A DNA stretch of 29,447 nt. It comes from a virus. The notes under the pieces were generated by a model. The model worked only from the letters and a program-made list of their open reading frames with translations. It searched no databases and was not told the origin of the DNA. This document shows positions 21,910 through 29,216 of this stretch, one piece after another. Positions within the stretch are counted from its first letter, which is position 1; the number at the start of each line of letters is the position of its first letter. Location of the stretch: IMG/VR virus record IMGVR_UViG_3300020190_000263, positions 1-29,447 of that record; one strand, given 5' to 3'. A program made the translations under genes and the position numbers.

Positions 21910-22776
21910 TCAGGAACGAATAGCTCGTCGTATGCCTTCTTCTAGGGATATCTTGGGGATATAGAACGTAAAAAGCTTTGAAGGATCGCATACTCGGTAT
22001 GACACCCCTTCAGGTGCGCCCAATATATGAGTAATAGCTGGTATGTACCCAGCTTCTTTTGCTACCAAGCTAGCAAGTTCATTAAAACTTGTTGCTCTCC
22101 CACACCCTAGATTGACGGGGCCTTGTATGTCTTGCTTAACTGCTTCTAAAGTAGCGTTAACTACATCATCAATATGTATAAAATCCCGCACCTGTTCTCC
22201 AGTACCCCAAATTTCAAATGGGTTATCTTTACGCTTTCCTCGCGCAATAAATGAAGGGAACGGGTAATCCAGATCTTGGTCTTCCCCGTATCCAGAGAAC
22301 GGGCGGAAAACATGAACACGAAGACCTTCGTTACTGGCGTATTTAGCCAAGGTCTCTCCTGTGAGCTTTGCCCATCCGTAGGTTAGATCCGGTGACATAA
22401 CAGAGTCCAGATCAATGTGATTTTCGTGGAGAGCATACTTCATAGTATGGGTTTGGTATGCCGTTGGGTAGGCAGCTGAAGAAGAGTAGTACACCGTTCT
22501 GTCTGGGCGTGTGCGTAGAGCCCACTGAAACATGTCGGAGTCAATAGCAAGGTCAGTTGCTACCTTCAGCGGGTTGCCTTCTATTGTGGCTCTTCCACCT
22601 ACAATTGCGGCCAAATGAATTACTAAATTAAATTTGGTGTCGTCTACTTTAAAGAAATCTCTACAATCGTTTCCATCTTTAATGTCAATTAAAGTTAGAT
22701 CATATGAACCTTCAAGTTTTTCAACAAAATGCCGTCCAACAAACCCGGCGTATCCAGTAATTAGAGCTTTTTTCAT
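21910..22776 (-). CDS. NAD-dependent sugar epimerase/dehydratase (extended SDR)
   Basis: The start at 22776 is chosen because its ATG overlaps the TGA of the methyltransferase gene (ATGA) and places the nucleotide-binding motif at the N-terminus. The 288-residue product has the Rossmann signature GYAGFVG (8-14), the acidic D31 after strand 2, the 'VIHLAAIVGG' segment (52-61), catalytic S98-S100 and Y133-x3-K137 (YGWAK). 'RPFSGYG' and 'GTGEQVRDFIHIDDVV' follow. This matches GDP-fucose synthase / UDP-sugar epimerase relatives. It interconverts nucleotide sugars. With the adjacent glycosyltransferases it probably supplies a modified sugar for a surface or virion glycan. Confidence 0.9.
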   Translation of the reverse strand: MKKALITGYAGFVGRHFVEKLEGSYDLTLIDIKDGNDCRDFFKVDDTKFNLVIHLAAIVGGRATIEGNPLKVATDLAIDSDMFQWALRTRPDRTVYYSSSAAYPTAYQTHTMKYALHENHIDLDSVMSPDLTYGWAKLTGETLAKYASNEGLRVHVFRPFSGYGEDQDLDYPFPSFIARGKRKDNPFEIWGTGEQVRDFIHIDDVVNATLEAVKQDIQGPVNLGCGRATSFNELASLVAKEAGYIPAITHILGAPEGVSYRVCDPSKLFTFYIPKISLEEGIRRAIRS

Positions 22777-23360
22777 ACGTTTACCGATTCGCATAGTGCT
22801 ACTTGGAAATTACCAGGCGTTTCGTGCCGTACAACTCTCCACCCGTTGGATTCAAGCATACGAGCGTATCCTTCTACATCCCATGCCCAAGCATGATATT
22901 CGTAGTGGTTGTTGACACTTTCTGTCCAAGGAGAACTAGCAATTAGGTATTTGCTCTTCTGACTAACCATATTTACAAACTGGTGTGGTCCTGCTAGATG
23001 TTCAATCATCTCTGTGGCAATAGCGATATCCGCCCAATCAATAGGATCGAATACACTACCGTAGCGAACATCCTGATCTCGATTTACTGCTCCAGCCACA
23101 TTTGATGGTTGTAGGTCATACCCCCATTTTTGAGCTTTGGGGACTTCTGTTAGAAGTGATAAGAGCCCACCATCACCAGAACCTAGGTCAACAACAGTCA
23201 GCTCTGGTGACCATACGGTCATTACAAATTGTGCCGCGGTGTTTAAGCGAGGTCGGTGCATTTCTTGGTCAACATGTGGTGCGATCTCGCGGTCTAAATA
23301 CCACTCGGCAGTACAATACTCTGGGATAGTGCCTAACGGGAAAAACCTATCTTCTCTCAT
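22773..23360 (-). CDS. SAM-dependent methyltransferase
   Basis: The 195-residue product has the class I methyltransferase motif I 'VVDLGSGDGG' (56-65), an acidic residue after strand 2 ('WGYDLQP'), a post-motif 'IAIATEMIEHL' and 'YLIASSPW'. The C-terminal 'WDVEGYARMLESNGWRVVRHE' is typical of small-molecule or sugar methylases of the Methyltransf_11/25 type. It is coupled by 4-bp overlaps at both ends with the glycosyltransferase and the epimerase, so methylation of a sugar in the same pathway is the likely role. Confidence 0.85.
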   Translation of the reverse strand: MREDRFFPLGTIPEYCTAEWYLDREIAPHVDQEMHRPRLNTAAQFVMTVWSPELTVVDLGSGDGGLLSLLTEVPKAQKWGYDLQPSNVAGAVNRDQDVRYGSVFDPIDWADIAIATEMIEHLAGPHQFVNMVSQKSKYLIASSPWTESVNNHYEYHAWAWDVEGYARMLESNGWRVVRHETPGNFQVALCESVNV

Positions 23361-24037
23361 TTTAAGGTTCTCAATTTCTGCAGATCAGCTTGTAATTGGG
23401 TAGCAACATAGTTGTTAAAAGTCAGTTCATCGGCATTGGACACTTTTAAGTCATTTGCTTCAGTGTAAGTTGTATCGTGTGCTGCTTTTCCAAAAAATGG
23501 GTGGATGTGCTCAATAACAACATCATCTAGGTAGTGCGCGCTGTCTAGCCCACGACCTATTGCTAGCCAGAAGTTATCTAGAAATAGGTGTATCCCTCCC
23601 GGCATAACAAAGTAACCAAGAGTACTGACAATATTTGAAGTCATGGCTACCGCAGTTGGTAAGTTTGCGCCGTGGTAAAGGTCATTGCCCCAGGTGATGC
23701 CTACTCCAGCCTTTTCCAACGTTGTAAGGAACCGATCATCCCATCCCTTAGTGCGTGGCAAGTGGTCGTCTCCCAGGAATCCAATAGCAAAGCAGTTTTC
23801 TGCTTCAATTGGGGCGACAGCATTAAGGGTACCCCCAATTCTTAGACGTGGGCCAACCTGTATGTCAATATTTGGAATAGCGAGGTACTCGTCCAGCTTG
23901 GGATCGTCGTTATCAACCAATACTAGAAGGCGTGTATTGCGTGTGGTTGTTGTATTCCAAGCGTCCATTAGACGAATTATATTTTGTGGCCGTCCACGTG
24001 ATGGTACGAGCATGGTCATTTCAAACATGTTTATCAT
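23357..24037 (-). CDS. Glycosyltransferase-like protein (GT-A fold), first of two in reading order from the left
   Basis: The 226-residue product begins 'MTMLVPSRGRPQNIIRLMDAW', the usual first strand of family 2-like glycosyltransferases. It then has 'LLVLVDNDDPKLDEYL', a 'GGTLNAVAPIEAE' loop and the metal-binding-like 'GFLGDDHLP' (D90, D91). The second half is less typical but contains a DD pair (LDDVV). It probably transfers a nucleotide-activated sugar. It is translated with its neighbours (TAATG with the upstream GT, ATGA with the methyltransferase). The acceptor is unknown. Confidence 0.8.
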   Translation of the reverse strand: MINMFEMTMLVPSRGRPQNIIRLMDAWNTTTTRNTRLLVLVDNDDPKLDEYLAIPNIDIQVGPRLRIGGTLNAVAPIEAENCFAIGFLGDDHLPRTKGWDDRFLTTLEKAGVGITWGNDLYHGANLPTAVAMTSNIVSTLGYFVMPGGIHLFLDNFWLAIGRGLDSAHYLDDVVIEHIHPFFGKAAHDTTYTEANDLKVSNADELTFNNYVATQLQADLQKLRTLK

Positions 24038-24843
24038 TACCCTAATGGTGGTACTAGTGGGGAGTATATTTCTCTAATGTCCATTATGGCAGAGTTTTTG
24101 CCTGCTTGAGATGATTCTTCCAATGTTACCGATGAGCGGAAGTTCCCTATCCATCTAGTATCAAAAAATGGTAGGATTTTTAGCATGCAATATGTGATGT
24201 CAATGCTGTAAATCAAATTACTTGCTATTGCTGGAGTGAGATACTGGTGTCCCCGTGTAAATCCAGCCATATTTGCCCTTTTACTAATCTGAGCATGCTC
24301 ATAACCATACAGGTGGGGGGCATCATTGGGGTAACCACCCAGGGCATCTATACATTTTCTATTGAAGTAGAGCATTACGCCAAAACAGTTAGAAAATGAA
24401 ACCATCTTCGTTTCGTTATCCCCAATTGAAGCAATTGGCTGAACAACTGCCCTAAATGCTGGGTTTAAGTCCAGTAGTTCTGCAGCAGTGACATTAAACA
24501 TAGAGTGCCCAACACCATTTACCTCATTTATGTTGATCCACGTTTCAGCCCAGTTATAACACTGTGGCCAGGTGTCATCATCAAACAGGAATACATGGTC
24601 GTAGTCGCGGAGTTCCCATAGGCATGCATTTTTTGCCTTTGATACACCTAATCGTGAAGTGCTATATTTGTATATAACGTTAATATTAAAGGATTCAGCA
24701 ACAATTTTATTAACTTGCCATAATTCACTGTTATCATCTATAACAACAACTTTGTCACCATGACCAAATTCGGTAAAGTGACGTAGACATGCTTCCAGAC
24801 ATTCTGGTCTGTTCCTTGTTGTTATGCCGATCCCTATAGACAT
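24037..24843 (-). CDS. Family 2-type glycosyltransferase
   Basis: The 268-residue product has 'IGIGITTRNRPECLEACLRHF' at the N-terminus, 'VVVIDDNSE' (33-40), 'SRLGVSKAKNACLWEL' and the DxD-type 'VFLFDDDTWP' (D88-D90) that binds metal and the sugar nucleotide. These are standard GT2/GT-A features. The C-terminal half has acceptor-side motifs ('FGVMLYFNRKCIDALGGYP', 'YGYEHAQISKRA'). It is the first gene of the four-gene sugar module. There is no clear Shine-Dalgarno site before the ATG, and a TAAAAT 24 bp upstream may be its promoter. Confidence 0.88.
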   Translation of the reverse strand: MSIGIGITTRNRPECLEACLRHFTEFGHGDKVVVIDDNSELWQVNKIVAESFNINVIYKYSTSRLGVSKAKNACLWELRDYDHVFLFDDDTWPQCYNWAETWININEVNGVGHSMFNVTAAELLDLNPAFRAVVQPIASIGDNETKMVSFSNCFGVMLYFNRKCIDALGGYPNDAPHLYGYEHAQISKRANMAGFTRGHQYLTPAIASNLIYSIDITYCMLKILPFFDTRWIGNFRSSVTLEESSQAGKNSAIMDIREIYSPLVPPLG

Positions 24844-24867
24844 GCCTAATTGTTGTCTTTTTTGTTA

Positions 24868-24882
24868 ATTTTAGCCTAAAAT
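24868..24882. promoter_or_regulatory. 15-bp palindrome with -10-like half before the sugar module
   Basis: ATTTTAG-C-CTAAAAT is a perfect palindrome with one central base, 25 bp upstream of the first glycosyltransferase. Its minus-strand TAAAAT could be a -10 box, and the symmetry could be an operator. The 12-bp core is shared with the region before the fibre cluster. Confidence 0.35.
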
Positions 24883-24894
24883 ACCTAATTTACA

Positions 24895-25386
24895 CTATTT
24901 TTCTTCGTTTGCTGCCTGTTCAAGGGCCTTTATACCCTCTTGAACGTCATCATACTGTCTAACTGCTGTCTTTTTGGGGTCTCCAGTGGGTCCAGCTAGC
25001 CGACTTACCATGCCGCGCTCGACCATTTCGGCTCTTTTGCGTGATGAAACACTGTTATGGCGGTGGTACTCTGTACCGTTAGGGCCAATTACGTTAATTT
25101 GCCAGTCTGATGACCCTGGATAGGTGGTATAAATGTGTGTTGAAACCGACGGTTTATCTAAATCGTCCTCACCTATAGCGTATTCTCTCTCGGTACGTTC
25201 CCCATCATCTGATGTTAGGTCTTTAACCATCGTAAAATGCATACTCTGAGCGTAAAACTGTCTAGGATTTAGCGGAGAAAGCTTCTTACGCCCGCTCATG
25301 CTCGGGTGGTTACGCCTTCGCACCTCCTGAGGAGTAGATTCGTCTGGCTCGTCGTCACTTTCGTCGTCGTTAAACGTTGTGTTCAT
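24895..25386 (-). CDS. Hypothetical protein (163 aa)
   Basis: The product has an acidic disordered N-terminus (NTTFNDDESDDEPDEST), a basic segment (RRRNHPSMSGRKK), a beta-rich middle ('YTTYPGSSDWQINVIGPNGTEYHRHN') and a charged helical C-terminus. AAGGA lies upstream of the ATG, with a longer than usual spacing. No domain is recognised. It may belong to the same transcription unit as the two paralogs and the 267-aa gene upstream of it. Confidence 0.65.
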   Translation of the reverse strand: MNTTFNDDESDDEPDESTPQEVRRRNHPSMSGRKKLSPLNPRQFYAQSMHFTMVKDLTSDDGERTEREYAIGEDDLDKPSVSTHIYTTYPGSSDWQINVIGPNGTEYHRHNSVSSRKRAEMVERGMVSRLAGPTGDPKKTAVRQYDDVQEGIKALEQAANEEK

Positions 25387-25414
25387 ATTTAATTTTCCTT
25401 TTATTTAGAAACGG

Positions 25415-26374
25415 CTATTCTCTGGAAAATGGGAAGTACTCTTCTGGATCAAGTTTAGCCCAGTTACCGGTTTGTAAATCGAGCATATCTTCATACCTGC
25501 GACCACTCTCATCCATATGCCAGACATTCACAAACTGTGGACCAAGCATGTTGGGAGACGTTCTACGAAAAAATCTTAGGCTTTCTTCATTTGGATTATC
25601 AAGCGCATACTGTAGTCTTTCACGATTTTCAGGAGTTTGAGGTCGGACATCCTCACGATTTTGAAAATTGATGCTCCTAAATCTGCTCTCAATAGAGTTT
25701 AGCGCGTCACGACGACTAGGGTGACTCCCAACATCCTCCGTGGTTTCCTCGGTTTCAACCCCACGCCACCTGGGTATATTATCTCCCCATGTCTCCTTTA
25801 GTAAGTTGAATGGTAGGATACTTCCCCTATTCACAGCTTTATACAATTCCCCACGCATTGGTACGCTGGGGTTTTGGCCTCGTGTACGATGCTGTGGCGC
25901 GCTAGTCACTAATTCTTGATAGGGCATCCGATGCGTCAGTTCATTATATCCTTTGTCTGAATCAAACTTAGCAATATGGGAGCCAGAATAATCAACGCCT
26001 TGGTCTCTCCCTTGGTCTCTCAACGAGTCACGATAGGTTGCTTGAGACGCCATCATAACCCCGCGTGGGGTTGTTAGCCCCTCATCATGCCTATCAAACG
26101 CAAAGTTCTGTATGAGGGGATCGTAACGTTTGCGGGGGTCTAAGTAATTATTTACTAAAACTTTACTACTATACCCTGGGCGATTTTCCGCTATGTGGAG
26201 GTTGGGCCCACTCTCGTGCGTATGAGCCCCCAGACCAGCAGCAAAGTGATGCAACCTATTGATGTGCACCTCAGGATTACCCGAACGGACCATTCTCCCA
26301 GTATTTATGTCAGGTTGAAGAAAGTCTTGGTTTCTTAATAGGTCTCTTTGAGAAGAATTATTTATGTTGACCAT
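25415..26374 (-). CDS. Hypothetical protein, tandem paralog A
   Basis: The 319-residue product is a diverged copy of its upstream neighbour (26408-27412). Shared blocks are, in order, an N-terminal 'LLRN', 'PEVHINRLHHFAAGLG' near residue 34, 'DPRKRYDPLI', 'F.RHDEGLTTPRG', 'SLRDQ', a 'LQYALDNP' block, 'PQFVNV' and the closing 'DLQTGNWAKLDPEEYFP'. It is polar and rich in Arg, Asn, Pro and His without membrane segments. No known domain is recognised. A structural or injected internal virion protein is possible but unproven. Confidence 0.7.
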   Translation of the reverse strand: MVNINNSSQRDLLRNQDFLQPDINTGRMVRSGNPEVHINRLHHFAAGLGAHTHESGPNLHIAENRPGYSSKVLVNNYLDPRKRYDPLIQNFAFDRHDEGLTTPRGVMMASQATYRDSLRDQGRDQGVDYSGSHIAKFDSDKGYNELTHRMPYQELVTSAPQHRTRGQNPSVPMRGELYKAVNRGSILPFNLLKETWGDNIPRWRGVETEETTEDVGSHPSRRDALNSIESRFRSINFQNREDVRPQTPENRERLQYALDNPNEESLRFFRRTSPNMLGPQFVNVWHMDESGRRYEDMLDLQTGNWAKLDPEEYFPFSRE

Positions 26375-26407
26375 GTTATGCCATTCTCTTTAAATCCCAG
26401 GATAGCA

Positions 26408-27412
26408 TCACGTTGGGAAGTATTCGTCTGGGTGGATTTTGGCCCAAGTACCGGTTTTCAAGTCAATTACGTCTTGTGTATGTTGTGTATGACCGTATAG
26501 ACGCGTTATTTCCGCTGGTGAACCAGCATCACCATCAGCTAGCCAAGATTCTCCTCCTGGACGAGGTTTCTGTATTATTTTAAGGAATTGTGGACTAAAC
26601 ATCTCTGGGTAGTTACCTCTCATCTTTGGCATAGGCATAGGGTTTGCTAATGCATGTTCCATTATTTGACGAACTCTTGGAGAACTGGGGTCGCGCAGAA
26701 CCCCCCGTACTCTATGTCTTAAATCGCCCATGGCCTCTCTAAAGTTATTACTCTGTGTGTCATCCCCAAATGCTTGCCAGTCTACGTCTTCTTTTTGATA
26801 AATATCAAAGGTCGATAACCCCGTATTTTGATAATTTGGACCTCTCCCCGTGAGATACTCCTTATTTTGGGCTTTGCTCCGCGCAAGGTCCTCCTCCTGA
26901 ACAACACCAATAAGTTTTGCGGTATTCCCAGCATGCTCGTTTCTCAACCCAGGCTCTCCAGGTATGATGTCTATAGTATGGCTGTATGGCTTTCTAGTAG
27001 TCCTTAAGTGCCAAAAGGCAGCATCGCCAGCGGCATCAACAATCCCCGACCCCCCAATAGTTGATCTGGGGTCGCGCAAGGGAGAGTAAATAGAGGCCCT
27101 CGCAGCCTCATGTAGGTGACCTCTTGTGTGGATTAGCCCTTCATCATGTTCGTCAAAGTCTACTCTATTGCTAGGTGCGTAAATAGACCTATTCCATAGC
27201 TCCCTAGGATCAGTTGGAGAAATAAACATTTGTTTGTCACTAAATACTGGGTGGGTAGAAGCAACATCCCCCACACCAGCGGTAAATGCGGATAGTCTAC
27301 GTATATGAGCTTCAGGGTCAGCAAGACGGAAAGTCCTTTTAGGATCAAATGACCTCCCAAAGTCATCAGCATCAACAAAGGTTTCTTTACTATTCCTCAG
27401 CAAGTCAACCAC
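26408..27412 (-). CDS. Hypothetical protein, tandem paralog B
   Basis: The 334-residue product starts at a GTG with GGAGG upstream. Blocks shared with the 319-aa gene are 'DLLRNS', 'PEAHIRRLSAFTAGVG', 'DPRELWNRSIYAP', 'FDEHDEGLIHTRG', 'SPLRD', 'MEHALANP', 'MFSPQFLKI' and 'DLKTGTWAKIHPDEYFP'. The conserved ends and conserved His/Asp/Glu residues (HDEGL) point to gene duplication with maintained fold. Between these blocks the copies differ in length. A -10-like TATAAT 74 bp upstream of the start may drive it. Confidence 0.7.
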   Translation of the reverse strand: MVDLLRNSKETFVDADDFGRSFDPKRTFRLADPEAHIRRLSAFTAGVGDVASTHPVFSDKQMFISPTDPRELWNRSIYAPSNRVDFDEHDEGLIHTRGHLHEAARASIYSPLRDPRSTIGGSGIVDAAGDAAFWHLRTTRKPYSHTIDIIPGEPGLRNEHAGNTAKLIGVVQEEDLARSKAQNKEYLTGRGPNYQNTGLSTFDIYQKEDVDWQAFGDDTQSNNFREAMGDLRHRVRGVLRDPSSPRVRQIMEHALANPMPMPKMRGNYPEMFSPQFLKIIQKPRPGGESWLADGDAGSPAEITRLYGHTQHTQDVIDLKTGTWAKIHPDEYFPT

Positions 27413-27476
27413 GGTTTACCTCCTCAGTCAACCGGCAAATTTTTACCCCAACTATATTTCAGTCTTATCTATATGG

Positions 27477-27491
27477 AATAGGTCTATTATA
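27477..27491 (-). promoter_or_regulatory. Promoter/operator: TATAAT overlapping AATAGACCTATT palindrome
   Basis: On the minus strand GGGC-TATAAT (27491-27486) runs into the palindrome AATAG-AC-CTATT (27488-27477), sharing its first three bases. The palindrome covers the expected transcription start, so a bound repressor would block it. No -35 is evident. Confidence 0.5.
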
Positions 27492-27521
27492 GCCCACTTG
27501 TCGGTTGGGCGGCTTTACTTA

Positions 27522-28325
27522 TTAAATTTGGAATTGGGTACGATTAAGGTGTTGAATACCTAAACCCTCCCACAATGTAGGTTGCTCGGTCTGCGTAGGT
27601 TGCGGCTTAGGCGTTTCCTTAGCGGGGCGACGCATTGATATAATGTGCTCACGGGCACTACGGGCGTCGGGGGATCTATCTGTGTATCCAGAACCGGGGC
27701 GTTGTATGTCCTTAAGATTATTTCCTGCCTCGTCAAGGGTTGCTTCAGCAAACTCAAAACCTATCGTGTTAGTGCTGGTACTCGGAACATCCGTGTTGCT
27801 CACGGCTCCACGGTCTCGCAGATGTCGTACAAGACGCAAACTGTGGGGGGACAAGTCCGATGAAGTTTGCAATGGGTGCCCCGTTCGTGCCCGTGCATCC
27901 ATGTCGGCTAGCCCCAGCAATGTCATTGCGGTTATTCTGGCTCCCATATTGTCTCGGGAAACTAGCATTTCAACCTGTGAAGGTTTCGGGGGATCATGGG
28001 CAAACAACTGCAATTGGTCGTCTTCTTTGGCGACGCGGAATGTGCCGCTCTTATGGTCGTACGTCAGTCCTGATTCTGAGAATGGCACGCCACTGCGGTA
28101 CTTCCGTTTTTTACGAAGTTTTCTAACTTGCGCAAGAGCTTTAGCGTTTTCTTCCATCGTAAAAAGCTGGGGAATATCGCCATTATGCCCAAGAGGGCGA
28201 GCACCGGATTCACGAATAAGAGTTGTTGTTTTATCTGGGTTGTGCTTGACAGTAAGACTTGCGTCAGGTCGTCTTTCACCGCTAGAGTACCCGTAATATC
28301 TGTAATGGTTAGAGAAGTAGGGCAT
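27522..28325 (-). CDS. Hypothetical protein (267 aa), first gene of the leftward module
   Basis: The ATG at 28325 has AGAAGG about 8 nt upstream. The N-terminal 80 residues are polar and Tyr/Arg-rich. A helical segment with 'MEENAKALAQVRKLRKKRKYR' is followed by 'SGLTYDHKSGTFRVAKEDDQLQLF'. The middle and C-terminal parts include 'ARITAMTLLGLADMDARARTG', 'LRLVRHLRDRG' and a Pro/Gln tail that ends 'LNRTQFQI'. No domain is recognised. It lies directly after the divergent control region, so it may be among the first genes transcribed leftward. Confidence 0.7.
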   Translation of the reverse strand: MPYFSNHYRYYGYSSGERRPDASLTVKHNPDKTTTLIRESGARPLGHNGDIPQLFTMEENAKALAQVRKLRKKRKYRSGVPFSESGLTYDHKSGTFRVAKEDDQLQLFAHDPPKPSQVEMLVSRDNMGARITAMTLLGLADMDARARTGHPLQTSSDLSPHSLRLVRHLRDRGAVSNTDVPSTSTNTIGFEFAEATLDEAGNNLKDIQRPGSGYTDRSPDARSAREHIISMRRPAKETPKPQPTQTEQPTLWEGLGIQHLNRTQFQI

Positions 28326-28341
28326 GTGTTAACCTTCTTGT

Positions 28342-28365
28342 GTATAGGTCTATATTACCCTATAC
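28342..28365. promoter_or_regulatory. Leftward promoter/operator with 7-bp inverted arms
   Basis: GTATAGG-N10-CCTATAC is an inverted repeat. Its left part also forms the compact palindrome TATAG-GT-CTATA (28343-28354). A minus-strand TAATAT (28357-28352) overlaps this palindrome by three bases, exactly as in the 27477-27491 site. It lies 18 bp upstream of the 267-aa gene. Confidence 0.45.
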
Positions 28366-28376
28366 CCAGGTGCCCA

Positions 28377-28392
28377 GTTACCCACGGGTAAC
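28377..28392. promoter_or_regulatory. 16-bp palindrome between divergent promoters
   Basis: GTTACCC-AC-GGGTAAC has perfect 7-bp arms and a 2-bp centre. It lies between the leftward and rightward promoter candidates, which is where a switch operator would be expected. The protein that would bind it is not encoded in the window in any recognisable form. Confidence 0.5.
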
Positions 28393-28400
28393 CCCCCATT

Positions 28401-28415
28401 TAGAATAGGGCTATT
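28401..28415 (+). promoter_or_regulatory. Rightward promoter/operator
   Basis: TAGAAT (28401-28406), one base from the -10 consensus, overlaps the palindrome-like AATAG-GG-CTATT (28404-28415) by three bases. This is the mirror-image arrangement of the two leftward sites. It would drive the 183-aa gene with a leader of about 110 nt. Confidence 0.4.
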
Positions 28416-28489
28416 GCGTAGTGGGGTGATCATTGGGGGCTGGGCCCTACCGAGGACGCTTTCCGGTCGCCCCCATAACGATGGCATGA

Positions 28490-28506
28490 CCGGCGACAAG
28501 CGCCGG
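28490..28506 (+). promoter_or_regulatory. Leader hairpin before the GC-rich gene
   Basis: CCGGCG-ACAAG-CGCCGG forms a perfect 6-bp GC stem that ends about 8 nt before the AAGGAG ribosome site of the 183-aa gene. It could modulate translation or protect the message. Confidence 0.4.
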
Positions 28507-28526
28507 CATTACGACAAGGAGACAAC

Positions 28527-29078
28527 ATGTCGGTGTTAGACACAGTCAGGCAAACGCTCTTGGCAGATGCCACAGCGTCCAACTCCAAGGCAACCGCGAA
28601 AGCAGCGTGGGACGACTTGCGTCCCTCCGCCCCCGCTATTGCGGCTCTCAAGGAGACCGAAATCCGCAGGGAAATCGGGGACGTCATCGCTAAGGCGTAC
28701 ACCGCCAACACGCTACCCGCGGGCTGGGAGGGAATCCTCATCGTTTGGGGACTCTTCTTCAGCCTTCCGGCGGTCGGCTCCGCGAAAGCGGGGCAGACGG
28801 TTTGGAACCGGCTCTTGGCTTCCAAGAAGTCCGCGGACGTTCTGAGGGCGTTGCTCGCAGGGGCACAAGACCAGAACGCAGCGTGGGCACGGCTGACCGA
28901 GGGTCAATCCAACAACGGAGAGACCCCCGCACAGCGTGAAGTGCGGATAGCCACAGAGCGTGCCACCAGCCAACTCGCAGCCTGCCAGTTGGCATTGGTG
29001 ACCACACCCGCCGATCAGCGGACAGTTGCTCAGCAGCAACTGGTAGCGTTGGTCGTGGCTCTCTCCAAGAGCCTCTGA
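28527..29078 (+). CDS. Rightward GC-rich orphan gene, Ala-rich helical protein
   Basis: This is the only supported plus-strand gene. The ATG has AAGGAG 8 nt upstream and a terminator follows 18 bp after the stop. The 183-residue product is Ala/Leu/Thr-rich and almost entirely helical. It has one moderately hydrophobic stretch (about 69-86, 'GILIVWGLFFSLPAVGSA') and a long charged helix near 126-150 (QSNNGETPAQREVRIATERA). It has no recognised domain. Base composition is clearly GC-richer than all genes to the left, so recent acquisition or a different selective history is likely. Position next to the divergent control region suggests early or lysogeny-type expression, but no regulator motif is seen. 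Confidence 0.72.
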   Translation: MSVLDTVRQTLLADATASNSKATAKAAWDDLRPSAPAIAALKETEIRREIGDVIAKAYTANTLPAGWEGILIVWGLFFSLPAVGSAKAGQTVWNRLLASKKSADVLRALLAGAQDQNAAWARLTEGQSNNGETPAQREVRIATERATSQLAACQLALVTTPADQRTVAQQQLVALVVALSKSL

Positions 29079-29095
29079 CCCCCCCCAGGGAGATT

Positions 29096-29131
29096 GCCCC
29101 CCGCCCGCAAGGGTGGGGGGCTTTCTTCTTT
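29096..29131 (+). terminator. Rho-independent terminator
   Basis: GCCCCCCGCCC and GGGTGGGGGGC form an 11-bp stem (one G-T wobble) around a GCAA tetraloop. The stem is followed by TTTCTTCTTT. It lies 18 bp after the stop of the 183-aa gene. Confidence 0.9.
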
Positions 29132-29216
29132 GCCCGAAATCCGGCTGAGAAATCTGCCCTGCCATACCCAGCCTAGTGTGAGGGGCATCTCTGCTCCCTG
29201 CGTCCTGGTTGGACCG

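Noticed and set aside
27496-27510. Hairpin GCCCA...TGGGC as a terminator after the 267-aa gene
   Set aside because: Only a 5-bp stem with a long loop and no T-tract; it directly abuts a TATAAT box, so a terminator role is weak.
27643-28296. Plus-strand 217-aa open frame opposite the 267-aa gene
   Set aside because: No Shine-Dalgarno site, Ser/Arg/Cys-rich shadow composition, and the minus-strand gene has a good start and fits the operon.
28713-29165. Minus-strand 150-aa open frame opposite the GC-rich gene
   Set aside because: It crosses the strong terminator, has no ribosome site, and its composition is typical of a GC-rich shadow frame.
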